NCBI RefSeq assembly: GCF_000208745.1
Contig: NC_030853.1
Span: 23,096,159 to 23,160,158 of the forward strand
DNA from: Theobroma cacao
Taxonomy: Eukaryota; Streptophyta; Magnoliopsida; Malvales; Malvaceae
DNA: 64,000 bases
Direction: 5' to 3'
A program made the translations under genes and the position numbers. The notes under the pieces are model-generated. The model ran no database searches. It was not told where the DNA came from and saw only the letters and a program-made list of their open reading frames with translations. Below, in pieces: positions 28,098 through 40,476 of this stretch (its first letter is position 1; the number at the start of each line of letters is the position of its first letter).

Positions 28098-28270
28098 ATT
28101 TGGATTAAGATTCCACCAGTATGATAAGAGAGTCTTAATGTCGAGTCATGATATTTCTAATCTTAAATAAATAAATAATATATTAATAANGATTTGGATT
28201 AAGATTCCACCAGTATGATAAGAGAGTCTTAATGTCGAGTCATGATATTTCTAATCTTAAATAAATAAAA
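28098..28270. repeat. Exact ~78-bp duplication around a single N
   Basis: The sequence from GATTTGGATTAAGATTCCAC to TTCTAATCTTAAATAAATAA occurs at about 28098-28175 and again right after the lone N at 28190 (28191-28270). Identical copies abutting an N suggest overlapping contig ends that were joined without merging. Confidence 0.75.
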
Positions 28271-28869
28271 ATATATTAATATAATTATTAATTAAACAAA
28301 ATACAAAAACAAAAGAAGTAAAGAAAGAATAAAGATAATAAATAAATAGTAAAAAACAATAAAACTTTCAATGATGGTAAATTCACAATAGTCGATAAAA
28401 CTAAAATATAAAAGGCAAATATAAAATAGATTTATGAGAAAAGATAAAAAAATAGTTAGTCAAAAAGAAAATAGGCTAGGTTAACAAAAAATAGGAAAGA
28501 CATTGATTTTAATATATATATATATATACACACATAAATAATAATTATGAAATGAGATATTTGGTTTAAAAAAAATAGTATTTAGGTATAAAGGAAAATT
28601 TATATAGCAAAAATAGATAAATACTTAAATATAAAAAATATATAATAAAATATAATAAAAAATATGGTTAGATAAAAATAATAAATATAACATGTTTATC
28701 CATGATATATATGCATACAAGGAAAAATAATAAAAAGAAATTTCGAAGAAATAACAAAAGAGTTGTTTGAAGGTTAATAAACAAATATTGAAAGTTACGG
28801 GCATATTATACATCATCACTGCATCGTTAAATGTCATGGCATGTAGATGTATTGTGTGCACGAGTCAAG

Positions 28870-29240
28870 GCCCCGATGATGGGACTTTTCAAAGGAGCTT
28901 GCGAAGGGAAGTTCCTTCGAAAAATTTCTTAGGTGAAAAGATACCTTCTAGTCCCACCAGTATGATGGGAGGGCTCAACGAATATTTTTAATAAAATGTT
29001 TTCGATCGTAGTAGGACTACATTCAAGAAAATATTATTTTTACTTACAAACGACTACCCCAATGATGAGATTTACCTAATAAATTTACGAATGTAAGTTT
29101 TTCAAGTATTTCCTTAGGTGAAAGAGTATTTTTGGATCCCAGCAGTATGATGGGTAGATTCGAAAAATATCATCAATAAAAGGTTTTCATTTGACATTGT
29201 CTAGATTTCATGTCATACATTTCATAATTGCATCATGTGT
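28870..29240. repeat. Two ~185-bp degenerate tandem units
   Basis: CCACCAGTATGATGGGAGG (28953) and CCAGCAGTATGATGGGTAG (29138) are 185 bp apart, and both are preceded by CTTAGGTGAAA. CGATGATGGGAC and CAATGATGAGAT recur with about the same offset. Related words near 28031 and 28113 suggest the array once extended further left. Confidence 0.5.
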
Positions 29241-29796
29241 ACACCACACCTGTAAAACTAAATAAAATATTTTTATTTGTTAATAAAATAAAAGATAAAA
29301 TAAATAAACCATATTTAGGAAAACTTAAGAATAAAGTCACTAGTTTAGGATAACATATGATTAAATGGTATCATTTGTGGAACAGACGTTACAGAGGTGC
29401 TAATCCTTCCCTATGCGTAATTGTACTCCTGAAGCTAATTCTGAAACACGTTGACTAGTTTATCATTCTTTTGATGGATCTAAAATTAATTTAGGACCTC
29501 GTCGATTAGAACAGAGTCAATAGGTGGCCAATCGCACCTAGATAAAAAAGATTGGGGGCGACTCTCTATTCTTTCATGTCTAGTGATCGGGTTTGAGCAC
29601 CTACACATTACGACAAATACCATCACTGATCTACCAGCCATGAACAAATACACTTTGATTTTCACTATCACTATGTGAATTACCTTTTTTAGCTTGTTTG
29701 TTAATAGCTTGGCTAGATTTTTGTACAAAGAAGAGATTAAACTGATCACCCTGTACTCTTTGAGGGATGTTGGGTTTGGGACTTTTGGAATGAGGG

Positions 29797-31307
29797 TGAT
29801 AACTCTATGATATAGAGTTATTTAGGCTTAATTTTGATAGTAATTAGATTAGTTATTAGTAATGCATAGAAATTAGTAAGTTTTATTTAATTATTTTAAA
29901 TTAGTTAATTTAGGTGAGTCAATCTAATCTTACTTAATTTTATGTTTAATTTGGTGTTAATGTGGTTATTGATTTATTTGTGCTTTTGTAGGTGTTTGAT
30001 AAAAGAAGAATTTTAATAGAAGAAGGAGAGGAGTTTTGAGGTGTAAACTTTCACTGCACATATTTAGTGTTTTAGCCATAACTCTCTCTACAGAGCTCCA
30101 AATGAAGTGATTCATAACCATTGGAAAGATGAGAGAAAAATATACAACTTTCATGTTTATCACTTTGCCCAGTTCGGCTTGTAAAATGGTCAAAACTCCT
30201 ATCGAAGTTAATGCATTGCAGCAATCCTAAAGCAATTACGATTTCTGTTAATTAATTGGGCAAAGCTGCGGCCCACATAGTCTGATGAGGATATTTAAGC
30301 TGAAATTAACTTCTTTCTTCACCCAACTTGGCCTAACTTCAAAGCCTTATAAAGACAACCTTTTAAAGGACTTTTGGGGAGAGAACAAAACACTAGATTG
30401 ACAGTTGAGAGTCAAGCCACAAAGTCATTAAAGCCAAGAAGAATTTGAAATATTCAAGGAAATTTGGAGATCAAGAATACAATTCTTGAGTTTTTCTATC
30501 TTTTTTATTCTCTTACTCTCTTGGTTTTGTTTTTAATGTTTAAACTTTATTCAGTGATGATGTCTAACTTTATGGGAAACTGAACTTTTTATTTAAGATT
30601 ATGATTGAACTCAATATATAATCTGATATATTTATCTCTCTTTTACTTATGTTTGATGGATTTAAGTTGTTTATTTTATTCCATTCTTAATGCTTCTAGT
30701 TGCCTAATCACCAATTACATTGAATTGGAAACTTAGGTTAAATCTTGATGAAGGAGATTTAGGTAGACCTTGAATAAAATAACATATGATCGAATGCACT
30801 TAGTTGATTAGGTAGTTTGATTTGCATATAAGGTAGACATACACTTATAAGCCATACGTAGCCAAAATTAGAGCACGAATTCAATGAATTTTTTTAAATT
30901 TAATTTACATAAACATATAGTAAATTAATAGGGAGATGTATTTTTATGAGAAACTCGACAAAGACTTGTAAATAATTTAGGACTCTAGGTTAACAACTTA
31001 ATTCATTAAACTAAGTTAAGAGAGAGAAACAATAATCAAATGAAGTATTGAGGGACGTCATAATCTTTGGTCTGGTAGTTAAGTGAGTTTTATAAAACAA
31101 ATTTACTATTTAATTTTAGTTTCAGTTTATTAGTTTTAATTTTTTTTTTAATAATTTTAAATTTAATTGTTTGGATAAGATTAAGGTGTTACAATTTTAG
31201 TAGTTAACAGTAAGAATTAAATCAATTATCTGTGAAATCGACACTCTACTTATCACTATAGTATCTTTGCTATACGAATACTTGCGTAAGTAGAGAATTG
31301 AACAGCA
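29797..31307. mobile_element. Solo LTR nested in the LINE
   Basis: The 1511-bp insert starts TGATAACTCTATGATATAGA and ends TTGAACAGCA, that is TG...CA. It is flanked on both sides by GAGGG (29792-29796 and 31308-31312), a perfect 5-bp target duplication. Removing it and one GAGGG restores the LINE reading ...SFITLIPK. A TATAAAG sequence near 30349 fits an LTR promoter. No internal coding region is present, so recombination between two LTRs has probably removed the body. The size would suit a Ty3/gypsy element, but the family is not proven. Confidence 0.85.
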
Positions 31308-32230
31308 GAGGGTGATAAAGGAGGAATTAAGCCCTTTTTCCAATTTGCCCGTGGCCATGAATTCTGTAATGAGGTCAAAGATTTCCTTGCCCACAAACTT
31401 CCATGATTGTTAAAAAAAGTTTATGTTAAAGCTGTTAGGCCTTGGAGCTTTAAATTCGTGACAATCCCATATAATGAGCCAAACTTTCTCCATAGTGATT
31501 GGTGCCTTAAGGTTGGTGGCCTCTTCTAGAAGTAATTTCTTAAAAGGAAGATCATGGAAAAATGGCATGGGCCAATGGTTAGTGTGAAATAAGGATTTAA
31601 AATACTTAAAGGTTGCTTGACATACCTCTTTTGGGGTTAAAGATCCATAGACCTATCCGCATAATTCCCCCATATGATTGCGTTGAGAACGAGCTTTGGC
31701 TATACACTGGAAGAATCTAGTATTGTTGTCCCCTTCCCTGATCCATTTAATGCGTGATTTCTGCTTCCATATGGATTCTTAGTTGTGTGCTCCAAACCAA
31801 AGTTCTCTGGTGGTTTCTCGTTTGTGCACTATTTCATTAGACGTTAGATTAGGAGGATTACCAATCATATCGAAAGCATCAAAGGTGTCCTTTAGTCTTA
31901 TGATGTTTGCATCCACACTACTGAACATATCTTTATTCTAGTGCTTAAGGAAAATTATAATGTTCTCTTGAAGCACTACTACCTTAGCTTGCGAAAACGT
32001 AGAAACCACTCTGATGATGATAAGAATCGGTCTAGACGGTTGCATTTTGCACTTGTACCAAACCATGTAAACTTCTTGCCTTCCAAAGGTAGATTAGATA
32101 GCTCACAATCATTAATGAAGTCATTAAAATCTCCAATACTTGATCCTAGTTTAGAGCACCCTGTTCTTTCATCAGCATTCCTTATAATGTTATAGTCACC
32201 GACACAACACTAGTTACTTAGAAAAGCATC
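31308..32230 (-). pseudogene. LINE ORF2 linker and start of reverse transcriptase
   Basis: Minus-strand frames give NNTRFFQCIAKARSQRNHM near 31720-31660, a conserved piece before the reverse transcriptase of plant L1 elements, and then MATGKLEKGLNSSFIT up to the solo LTR. Stops interrupt the frame. Confidence 0.75.
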
Positions 32231-32647
32231 CTAAAAGGTCAAGAGTTCTTCCCATAACGCCATCTTCTTATCAGCATCACATAGGGCATAAACATTAATG
32301 ATTGTGCATTGAAAGTTATGGGCAATCCAAGAACCATGAAGGATTAAAAATCTGTCATGAATGATTATAGAGCTCATGTTGAAAGTGACTTTTTCCCAGC
32401 TAATAGCAATTCCACCAGATTTGCCATCTGAGGGTTTATATATGCAATTTAAGCTACTAGAGGGGTTAATATGTTTTACCATTTTGTCCATATTGATTGA
32501 TATTTTAGTTTCTTGGAGTATAACCATCTTTCCTCTGCATATTTGTATGATCTTTTTAACCTTCCTAATATTTGTTGAGCTCCCCAAACTTCGTACATTC
32601 CACGACAAGATGTGCATTTTCAGAAGTGATAGAATTTCGAAAGTCAC
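32231..32647 (-). pseudogene. LINE endonuclease (EEP/APE-like) domain
   Basis: A 138-residue frame begins with MHILSWNVRSLGSSTNIRKV (from residue 11) and contains VILQETKI and SGGIAISWE, the normal opening of plant L1 ORF2 endonuclease, which nicks target DNA for insertion. The downstream part is broken, so no complete protein can be made. Confidence 0.85.
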
Positions 32648-32699
32648 AGAATTAATAGCTCAAAAAATGGCAAAGCAACTAGGAACTTCACCCAAAATA

Positions 32700-34980
32700 A
32701 AGATCATAATATATGCATTGCAACAAAGTAGCCAAGATCCTCACCCAAAGTAAGCTTCAAAGAAACTATATACATTGTAGAAATAAACTAAAGAAAAATG
32801 GAGAAAGATAGCCTTTACATAGTGTCGTGAAGGGAGTAGAGTGACTAAGTTTTCTTGCGACCTCGTTTCTCAATTTTCTTGAGTCTAGTCAAAATTAACT
32901 CTTGTGGGCAATTTGGAGTAATGCCCAAGCTCATACCCATGCTCCAAACATCCTTAGCTTCTTGTTGAATGACATCATATCGATTTGAAATGTCTTTATC
33001 CAAAACTCCTCCAACCATTAGGCTTTCAGGTTTAATTGGTAGAAACCTCTTGGTTAAACTACGGATGCCCTTTTTCCTTAATTTTTTAATCTTTTTTTGT
33101 ATTTTTTACTGAAGAATTTTCTCAAATTCTTCAACTAAGGTGCATTCTTTTTCTTGAGCAATTGTTGGACTTGCTTTAGCACCACTATCTACCTCAACTT
33201 TTGGGTTTTCTTCTTTGTTGCTTAAATGACTCGAGAGTGAATAAAGAGGATTCCAAGCTCTTCTTGGAAATGGGACGAATTGTAGCAAGGCAAAGGAAAT
33301 GGGGTGCTAAAGGTTTTATTTACTATTGGATTTATGAGATGTGGGTTATTTAGTAGAACCATAGGTTGGGAGATGTTTTCAAGCTGTTTAGATGTTGAAT
33401 GCTCGGGTTGGTAGTGTTCAGGTGTGTTGATTCTTGGGTTTTCATTTTATGGTTGGGCTACCAGAGCATCTTGATTTTCATTTTCAATGATCTTGGTATT
33501 TTGGACTATTGGAACATGAGGATCGGGCACCAAAAAGGATGGACCATGATTATTGGTATGTACATAGGCAGATTTAAGTACTAGGCTTAAATTGGCATTA
33601 AATGGGCTAGCCTTACTTTCATAGGGTAAGCATCTCTATTCATCTGGGTCAGATGAGTCCAAGTTCGCAAAGTCAAATATTGGATTAATGTGTTCATTAA
33701 ATTGGGTTATTTGCTTATCTTTGTCCATAGAAACAATTTTCTTCCCCCTTGCAATTGATATAAGTAACCTAACATGAATGTCATCCCTATCTTCAGTTGG
33801 CTCCCCGAAAATGGATGAATTAAAAGATGATGAGCAATCTTCCCAGCGTGACCAACTTGAAAATTCAAGGAAACTATTGAGCTCAAATTCCTATACTCTT
33901 ACTAGGTATACACGATTGCCCACTGCGAGATGAACAACTTCTCTAATCCTGTGATTATCATTGGTGGTTATCAGCAAAGAGGCTTTCTCAAATGAATGCC
34001 ATTTTAATGTCTCATTTTCTTAAATGAATGCCATTTTAATGTCTCATTTTCTCAAATGAATGCCGTTTTAATGTCTCCTTTCTTATATAGACTAAATCAC
34101 CCCATAACATTGCAATATTGTGGAAGGTATGTATATTCCAAGCATGTAACGGGGCTTCAAACCATGAGAGCCAACACTTCTGAGAAGTGCTACTGAAGCT
34201 AACACACCAAGGTTTAATATTCTCAAACCAATCAGACAATCATTTCCACCCATTCTTTTCTACTTTTAAATACAACGATTCCTTTTTGAAGGATATGAAA
34301 TAATGGAAGCCCAATAACCTTCTAACACTTACCTCTTTATACCCTTTTTGTTTCAACTAACAAACAATTGTTTCTGGTTCTAAGGAATTTCGTCTAACAC
34401 CTATTAAACACTTCTCCAACCAATGAAGATTCTCATTTTCAATGAAACAATGACAAAGTTTACAACTTTCGATGTTTGGTAGTGATGGAAGAGAGGTATT
34501 ACCCATCACCAGTTAGGACCTGAAGGTAGGTTTTCCTATTGTTGTCTGCCATGGTTGTTTCACCATGGAAAACAGAGGGTTGTGCGAGCCACTGTTGTTT
34601 GCTTTCCCTTCAACTAGATTTCTGGTTGTTTACCTTCGTATTATCCCTTTTACGCTAAAAAGCTTAACGGGGTTAGTGTTTAGCAAGAAAAGCTTCAAGC
34701 TTTTGGTTGAAGAACCAAACACCATGGAGCTTTCTGATGGCCTGTTGATCATCAGCCATGGTTTAATAACGATCAAAGGCAAAAATCTTCCCACCATTTG
34801 ACCTTTTATGTGGGATAAATACATCTACCACATTGCCGTGTCTCGAGCATATTGTTTGTAGCCATTTGGGGGTGATTTCTGTGGTAGATTAATAATGAAA
34901 ATGGTGTCTACCCCACCTTTGCTCTGTTTTCGACTTAACAACCATCTTTTCATCTTCTCTTTTTATGGTAGGTTGTTTAA
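32700..34980 (-). pseudogene. LINE ORF1 (RNA-binding gag-like protein), broken
   Basis: Near 34980-34640 the minus strand gives TIFIINLPQ and then NVVDVFIPHKRSNGGKIFAF, an RRM fold start. WFENIKPW, CWLSWFEAPLHAWNIHTF and IAMLWGDLVYI (34239-34050) follow, the DUF4283-like region of plant LINE ORF1. A 31-bp unit is then triplicated and throws the frame. Later fragments are acidic and Ser-rich (33106-33288). Confidence 0.75.
33990..34082. repeat. 31-bp direct triplication in LINE ORF1
   Basis: Three 31-bp units, each built on AATGAATGCC(A/G)TTTTAATG followed by TCTC, lie at about 33990, 34021 and 34052. The unit length is not a multiple of three, so the expansion itself destroys the reading frame at the conserved TLKxHSFEK position. 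Confidence 0.85.
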
Positions 34981-34984
34981 TGCT

Positions 34985-35690
34985 TTCTTTCCATACATGT
35001 TCTGACAAGAAAGAAAATAAATTAAAATTAATTCATTCTAATGTATGTGGTCTCATTGAGGTTGAGTCTCTTAGAGGTGATACTTTATTACTTTTTTTAT
35101 ATTGCTTTGTGGAAAACTTGGGTGTCTTTATTAAAAAGCAAAAGTCAAGTATTGTGATATTTTCAAAAATTTCATGTCATGGTGGAAAGGATGAGAAGAT
35201 TGTCTTTGAAATGCCTTTGTACTAACAGTGGTGGTGAGTACACTTCTAATGACTTTGAGGATTGCTATTCAAAGCATAGGATATGGCATGGGAAGAGATA
35301 ACCAAAACACCTCAACACAATGGTGTAGTTAAAAAGATGAACTATACCATTGTGGAGAAAGTTAGATGCATGTTAAGGATGGCTAAATTACAAAGTCATT
35401 TAGGGGTGAAGCGGTTAGCACAACTTGCTACCTAATCAATAGATCACCATTAGTTCCTTTGGGGTTTGACGTTGCAAAAAAGGTGTGGATAGAAAAAGCT
35501 TCATTTTCACACTTGAAGGTTTTTGAGTGTAAAACATTTATGTATGTACCTAAAGAGTAGAGGTCAAAGCTTGATATTAAAGTCACTTTATGTGTGTTTA
35601 TTGGTTATGATGATGAATAACTTAGTTACAGGTTATGGGATCTAGAGAAGAAAAAAGTGGTTAGGATTCAACTTTCAACCACAACAATTT
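34985..35690 (+). pseudogene. Ty1/copia integrase fragment
   Basis: Frames encode KLKLIHSNVCGLIEVESLRG, later KTPQHNGVVKKMNYTIVEKV, LINRSPLVPLGF and SFSHLKVFECKTFMYVPKE. These are in the order of a copia integrase core and its C-terminal GKP-like region. Stops and frameshifts are frequent. Neither LTRs nor reverse transcriptase adjoin it. It abuts the 5' end of the LINE on the opposite strand. Confidence 0.8.
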
Positions 35691-36289
35691 TCACTTTTTT
35701 ATTTGAATTTTATTAAATTAGAATTTATAGATATTTATTTATTAGGGTTTCTAAACATAAAAGTACATAATCTCACATGTTAGTATCATTTAGCTTAGCT
35801 CAAGGGATACACATATGAGAAAATTGTGAAAAATGGTCAATCTCATAAAGTCATTTCAAAAATAACCCCTAATATAAAGTTAACTGTGTTTACCCAATAT
35901 TTATCATGACTTGACAAAAATACCCTTCAAGCCATTTTAGACAAATTAAATGCTCTCAATATCTCTCTCTCGCCATTAGTCTGCTGTGCTCCCCATTTGT
36001 TTTTCTTGCTATCCAGCTTTCTCTAATTTTACTACCATCACTATCTCTCTCTATCTATCTTTCGCCATGTCGTCATATTGTTGTCGATTTGTAGACCAAA
36101 GAGTATGACATGGCAAGTAATAACATGTTCTTGAGTTTATTGGTTTACCTTCACAAAACTCTCTCTTTGTCTATTTCTCGCCATCTCGCCATATCATCAT
36201 CAATTTACAAACCAAAGAACATGCCATGGTGAGTAACAACATGTTTTTGGATTTATTGGTATTGAGTTTTTTAGTGATTTAAGTCTGGT
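35691..36289. other. Intergenic DNA
   Basis: No gene. CTCTCTCTAT-rich tracts occur near 36045 and 36165, and two similar stretches (CGCCAT, CATATTGTTGTC / CATATCATCATC, ATTTGTAGACCAAAGA / TTTACAAACCAAAGA) about 120 bp apart suggest an old tandem duplication. Confidence 0.4.
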
Positions 36290-37490
36290 ATAATATGCTT
36301 TGACATGTAACATCGGTAGGAAGTAAGAAGCTTTGGCATGTAACATATGGTGCTGAAGCTTTGATTTTGGCTTCTAACATTTGGTGTTGAAGCTTTAGCC
36401 TTGACATGTAACATCTGCTACTTAAGTTTTGGTGTATAATATCTTCTGCTGAAGTGTGTAACATTTGTTTAAGCTTGTAGTGTTGTTTTATTTTTCTTTT
36501 CTGTTATTTTTAGCTATTATAGAGCACAATAAATTAAGTTTTTGGTTGTGCACTCCACCAACATTTTGAGATTTTTTGTTTTTTGGGGTTATATCTGCGG
36601 ATTAGTAGTTTTTGATATTTTGTAATTATATATATATATATATATATCTAAAAAAATCTGAATGAAGGTGAGAAAAAGTTCTTTCCTCCAAATCCCTAAC
36701 TTTATTCATCTTTTTTTTTTTTAAAAACTTTTCATAGTTTTTATTTTTCTACAAAATTTTCTTAAAAAATCAACAATTGGTTTACATTCACAAAACCCAA
36801 AAGTTAATGGGTTGAAGTTATAAGTGAAATGAAATTTGTAAATTAGAACATTGCCCAAAGTTGTTACACTTCATGTTTGCATGTAACAACTCAATACACT
36901 TGGCATGTAACAAATCTATTGAACATGGCATGACGTGTAACAACTTGTTTTTGTATATGTTTACATGTAACAATATTTTTTTTCAAAATAGCGTGTATTA
37001 AAATTTTTTTAAACATAATATGTAACAATATTTTTTAAATATAGTGTGTAACTTGCTCTTTTGTATTTCATTAGAATATAAACTCTTGGAGTTCAAACAA
37101 CGTTTTTTTTCAACATGGCATGTAACAATATTTTTTTGAATATGACGTGTAATAATAACATTTTTTAAATGTGACATGTAACTTGGTTTCTATCTTTGTA
37201 TTTCATTATGATATAAACTCTTAGAGTTAAATATCTACATAATAGAGATAAGGTTTAAAGTAAAAAAAAATTGAAATTGAAAGTAAGATGTATTACAAAG
37301 TTGTTCAACGTCAATGTTACTGTTGGGATAAAATGTATTTGAACAAAAAGATATTATCTAAAATCTCCAAATTTGGATAATTAGTTTTTGAGTTATTTTA
37401 TTTATTATATTTCCTGTAATCATAAAAAAAATGACGAGTAACAATTTTTTTTCAACATAAAGTGTAACAATATTTTTTTTCAACATGTGC
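36290..37490. repeat. Dispersed array of (A/C)RTGTAACA words
   Basis: Forms of CATGTAACA recur about 20 times. One group sits in a GCTGAAGCTTTG context (36296-36480). The other is followed by poly-T and a CAACATGGC-like word (36880-37490), at irregular 25-60 bp steps. It is non-coding. This could be a decayed minisatellite or the internal array of a non-autonomous transposon. Confidence 0.6.
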
Positions 37491-37645
37491 GCTTGAATAC
37501 GAAGAAGTTTCATTAAAAGTAATTTTATCTAAAAATCTTTTCCATTAGTTAAAAATCGTTAATATTAAAGAAATGTTATTTTTAAAAACACCCTATCTTT
37601 GAGGGTTAAAAAAAATTGTTTCTCTCTCTCTTTATATATATATAG

Positions 37646-37936
37646 TTGTCTGCAGTGGCTGAGTGTATAGCTACTACTTCAGCAGTAAACAATGCTTTAT
37701 GATTGAGGAAGGTGCTAAATGATTTGGGTTTTGCTCAAACAGGAGGGACGGTACTCAAAGGAGACAATGATCAGTCAGCAATAGCAATTTCTAAAAACCC
37801 AATACAACATGGAAGAACAAATCATATCACAGTGAAATTCCATGCTGCCCGTCATGCAGTAAAAAATAATGAGATTGTTTTTCTTAATAGTATGGTGACA
37901 ACACGTTATTTGGTTGACGATGTAATATACATTTGA
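37646..37936 (+). pseudogene. Copia RNase H fragment beside peroxidase copy 2
   Basis: The fragment reads LRKVLNDLGFAQTGGTVLKG, DNDQSAIAISKNPIQHGRTN and HITVKFHAARHAVKNNEIVF, the C-terminal RNase H part of a copia polyprotein. It corresponds nearly base for base to 58078-58350, the end of copia element B, and lies at the same place relative to the peroxidase gene. The left end at about 37646 (GTTGTCTGCAGTGGCTGAG) is abrupt and marks a duplication or deletion boundary. Confidence 0.85.
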
Positions 37937-38151
37937 GGACACACAATAAAAAAAATCAAAAGAGATTTTTTTACACTTGAACTGAACAATTGTGAACTGA
38001 ATACAACGAATCAAACAATTTTCTTAAGGTCCATAGAAGGGTTAAGACCTCTTATTCAACAACAAGTACCAAAGATTACCGATGCTTAATTTAAGAAAAA
38101 AAAATAGATGAGAAATTGGAGTTGGAGAGCAACAAAGCACAAACAGCTTCA

Positions 38152-39273
<1,122 letters not shown>

Positions 39274-39351
39274 GAGGAGTAACTAGACTTAAATTTGCTT
39301 AATTTCTGTTTGAGGTTTCTGTTGTGACTCTTGGGGGTGGTGGGTGTCGAT

Positions 39352-39359
39352 GTTTATAG
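39352..39359 (-). promoter_or_regulatory. TATA box of peroxidase copy 2
   Basis: CTATAAAC on the minus strand lies about 80 bp before the start codon. The same position in copy 3 reads CTATAAAT. Confidence 0.65.
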
Positions 39360-39436
39360 GCAGAGAGTTAGGAATTATTTTGAACTGCATGGATTTGTTA
39401 GTTTTGGACTTTTGCAAATTATTGGACTGGTTCTTA

Positions 39437-40165
39437 GGAGCTTTTGTTTACTAGCTTCAATGGCTTGGCCATTCAGGCAAGCAACGAGGAACATTCACCT
39501 CGTTTGATAAAATATTTAAAATAATTTGGAACAAAATTTAAAAAATAGTAAATAAATCAAACCAAAACAATGTATACGTAAAGGAGAGAGTATATCTTAT
39601 ACATTTTCATAAAAACAATCCGTTCGTGTTGTCTTTGTGATTAGAAACTGAACTTGTCAACAGTACTGCAACTACTGACTACAGGAAGATTTCTCGTTAA
39701 GCCACTTGCTAAATGCTTCATTACGTGGTCGGAGGCTTCAGGCCTGGCAGCTGGCGGCTTGCCGAGTTCCGGTTTTCTGACTTTTTTCCTTTGTTTTCTG
39801 AACATTATGACTAACTTTTTAATTATTTGCTTGTTCGTTAATCTTAGGAGCTTTTGTTTACTAGCTCAAATGGCTTGGCCATTCAGGCAAGCAACTAGGA
39901 ACATTCACCTCGTTTTGCAGTACTGCAGCTACTGACTACAGGAAGATTTCTCTTTAAGGCACGTGCTAAATACTTCATTACGTGGTTGGAGGCTTCAGGC
40001 TTGGCCGTTGGCGGCTTGCCGAGTTCCGCTTTTCTGACATTTTTCTTTTGTTTTCTGAACATTATGACTAACCTTTTAATTATTTGCTTGTTCGTTAATC
40101 TGAGGAGCTTTTGTTTACAGCCCAAATGGCTTAGCCATTCAGGCAACCAACGAGGAACAACCATC
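39437..40165. repeat. Tandem ~258-bp units upstream of peroxidase copy 2
   Basis: A block starting CTTAGGAGCTTTTGTTTACT and ending near AACATTCACCTCG occurs at 39431, 39842 and 40101. Between these lie two copies of a second block (CAGTACTGCARCTACTGACT ... ATTATTTGCTTGTTCGTTAA) at about 39660 and 39917. The unit is therefore repeated in tandem. Copy 3 of the peroxidase has one unit fewer (59850-60180). A lone diverged second block also occurs at 42980-43115. Confidence 0.8.
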
Positions 40166-40476
40166 ATTCATTTTGGGGGGTTATGCACCCTTCATTGCTT
40201 TGTTTAATTGTTTGAAATAATGGATAAAGTTTTAGCTGACAAGATTTTACTCTAAATTCAAATAATATCCTTTCGTCTTGTTTACATATGCAATCAAAAA
40301 CTGTTTTTCCTTTACCACTCTACTTGACTATAGGAATATTTCTAGCTAGTTACCTAAAGCATGTGGTTGGAGGCTTCATGTTTGGCCGCTGGCGGCTAGC
40401 CAATGTGCGCTTTTCTGACCTTCTTCACTACGTTTTATTAGCTTGTTCATTAGTTTCTGTTACTTATTCGACTTTG

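Larger units (their letters stand above)
26306..29609. mobile_element. 3.3 kb non-coding insertion inside the LINE
   Basis: The reverse transcriptase frame stops at 29610 and resumes at 26305, so the intervening DNA is an insertion. Its ends read TGTAAACACC on the left and GAGCACCTACA on the right, compatible with the TG...CA ends of an LTR element, but no clean target duplication was found. The interior is very AT-rich with no transposon proteins. The right third holds recurring (C)CACCAGTATGAT and TTAGGTGAAA words. A decayed non-autonomous LTR element is the best guess. Confidence 0.5.
25300..34980 (-). mobile_element. Dead L1-type LINE, interrupted by two insertions
   Basis: Read right to left it has the order of a plant L1 element. 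ORF1 has an RRM-like start (NVVDVFIPHKRSNGGKIFAF, near 34830-34770) and a DUF4283-type block (PLHAWNIHTFHNIAMLWGD, inside 34036-34239). ORF2 begins with an endonuclease-like domain (HILSWNVRSLGS ... LQETK, 32231-32647). The reverse transcriptase lies in three pieces: 31308-32230 (with NNTRFFQCIAKARSQRNHM), 29610-29796 (ISLISSLYKNLAKLLTNKLKK) and 25528-26305 (LTISHLQFPDDTVIFLEP, LPFTYLGRPLKANP). Many stops and frameshifts are present, and the usual FADD catalytic motif reads FPDD. The first break is a solo LTR; the second is a 3.3 kb insertion. The left (3') boundary is uncertain. Confidence 0.85.

Noticed and set aside
28767..28991. Plus-strand 74-residue frame
   Set aside because: It falls across the degenerate CACCAGTATGAT repeats of a non-coding insertion.
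29792..31318. 11-bp target duplication GAGGGTGATAA around the solo LTR
   Set aside because: The extra TGATAA on the left belongs to the LTR itself (TG start) and matches the target by chance; a 5-bp duplication with TG...CA ends explains the site better.
36290..37490. CRISPR-like array
   Set aside because: The repeats are degenerate, irregularly spaced and lack unique spacers of constant size; this is plant nuclear DNA.
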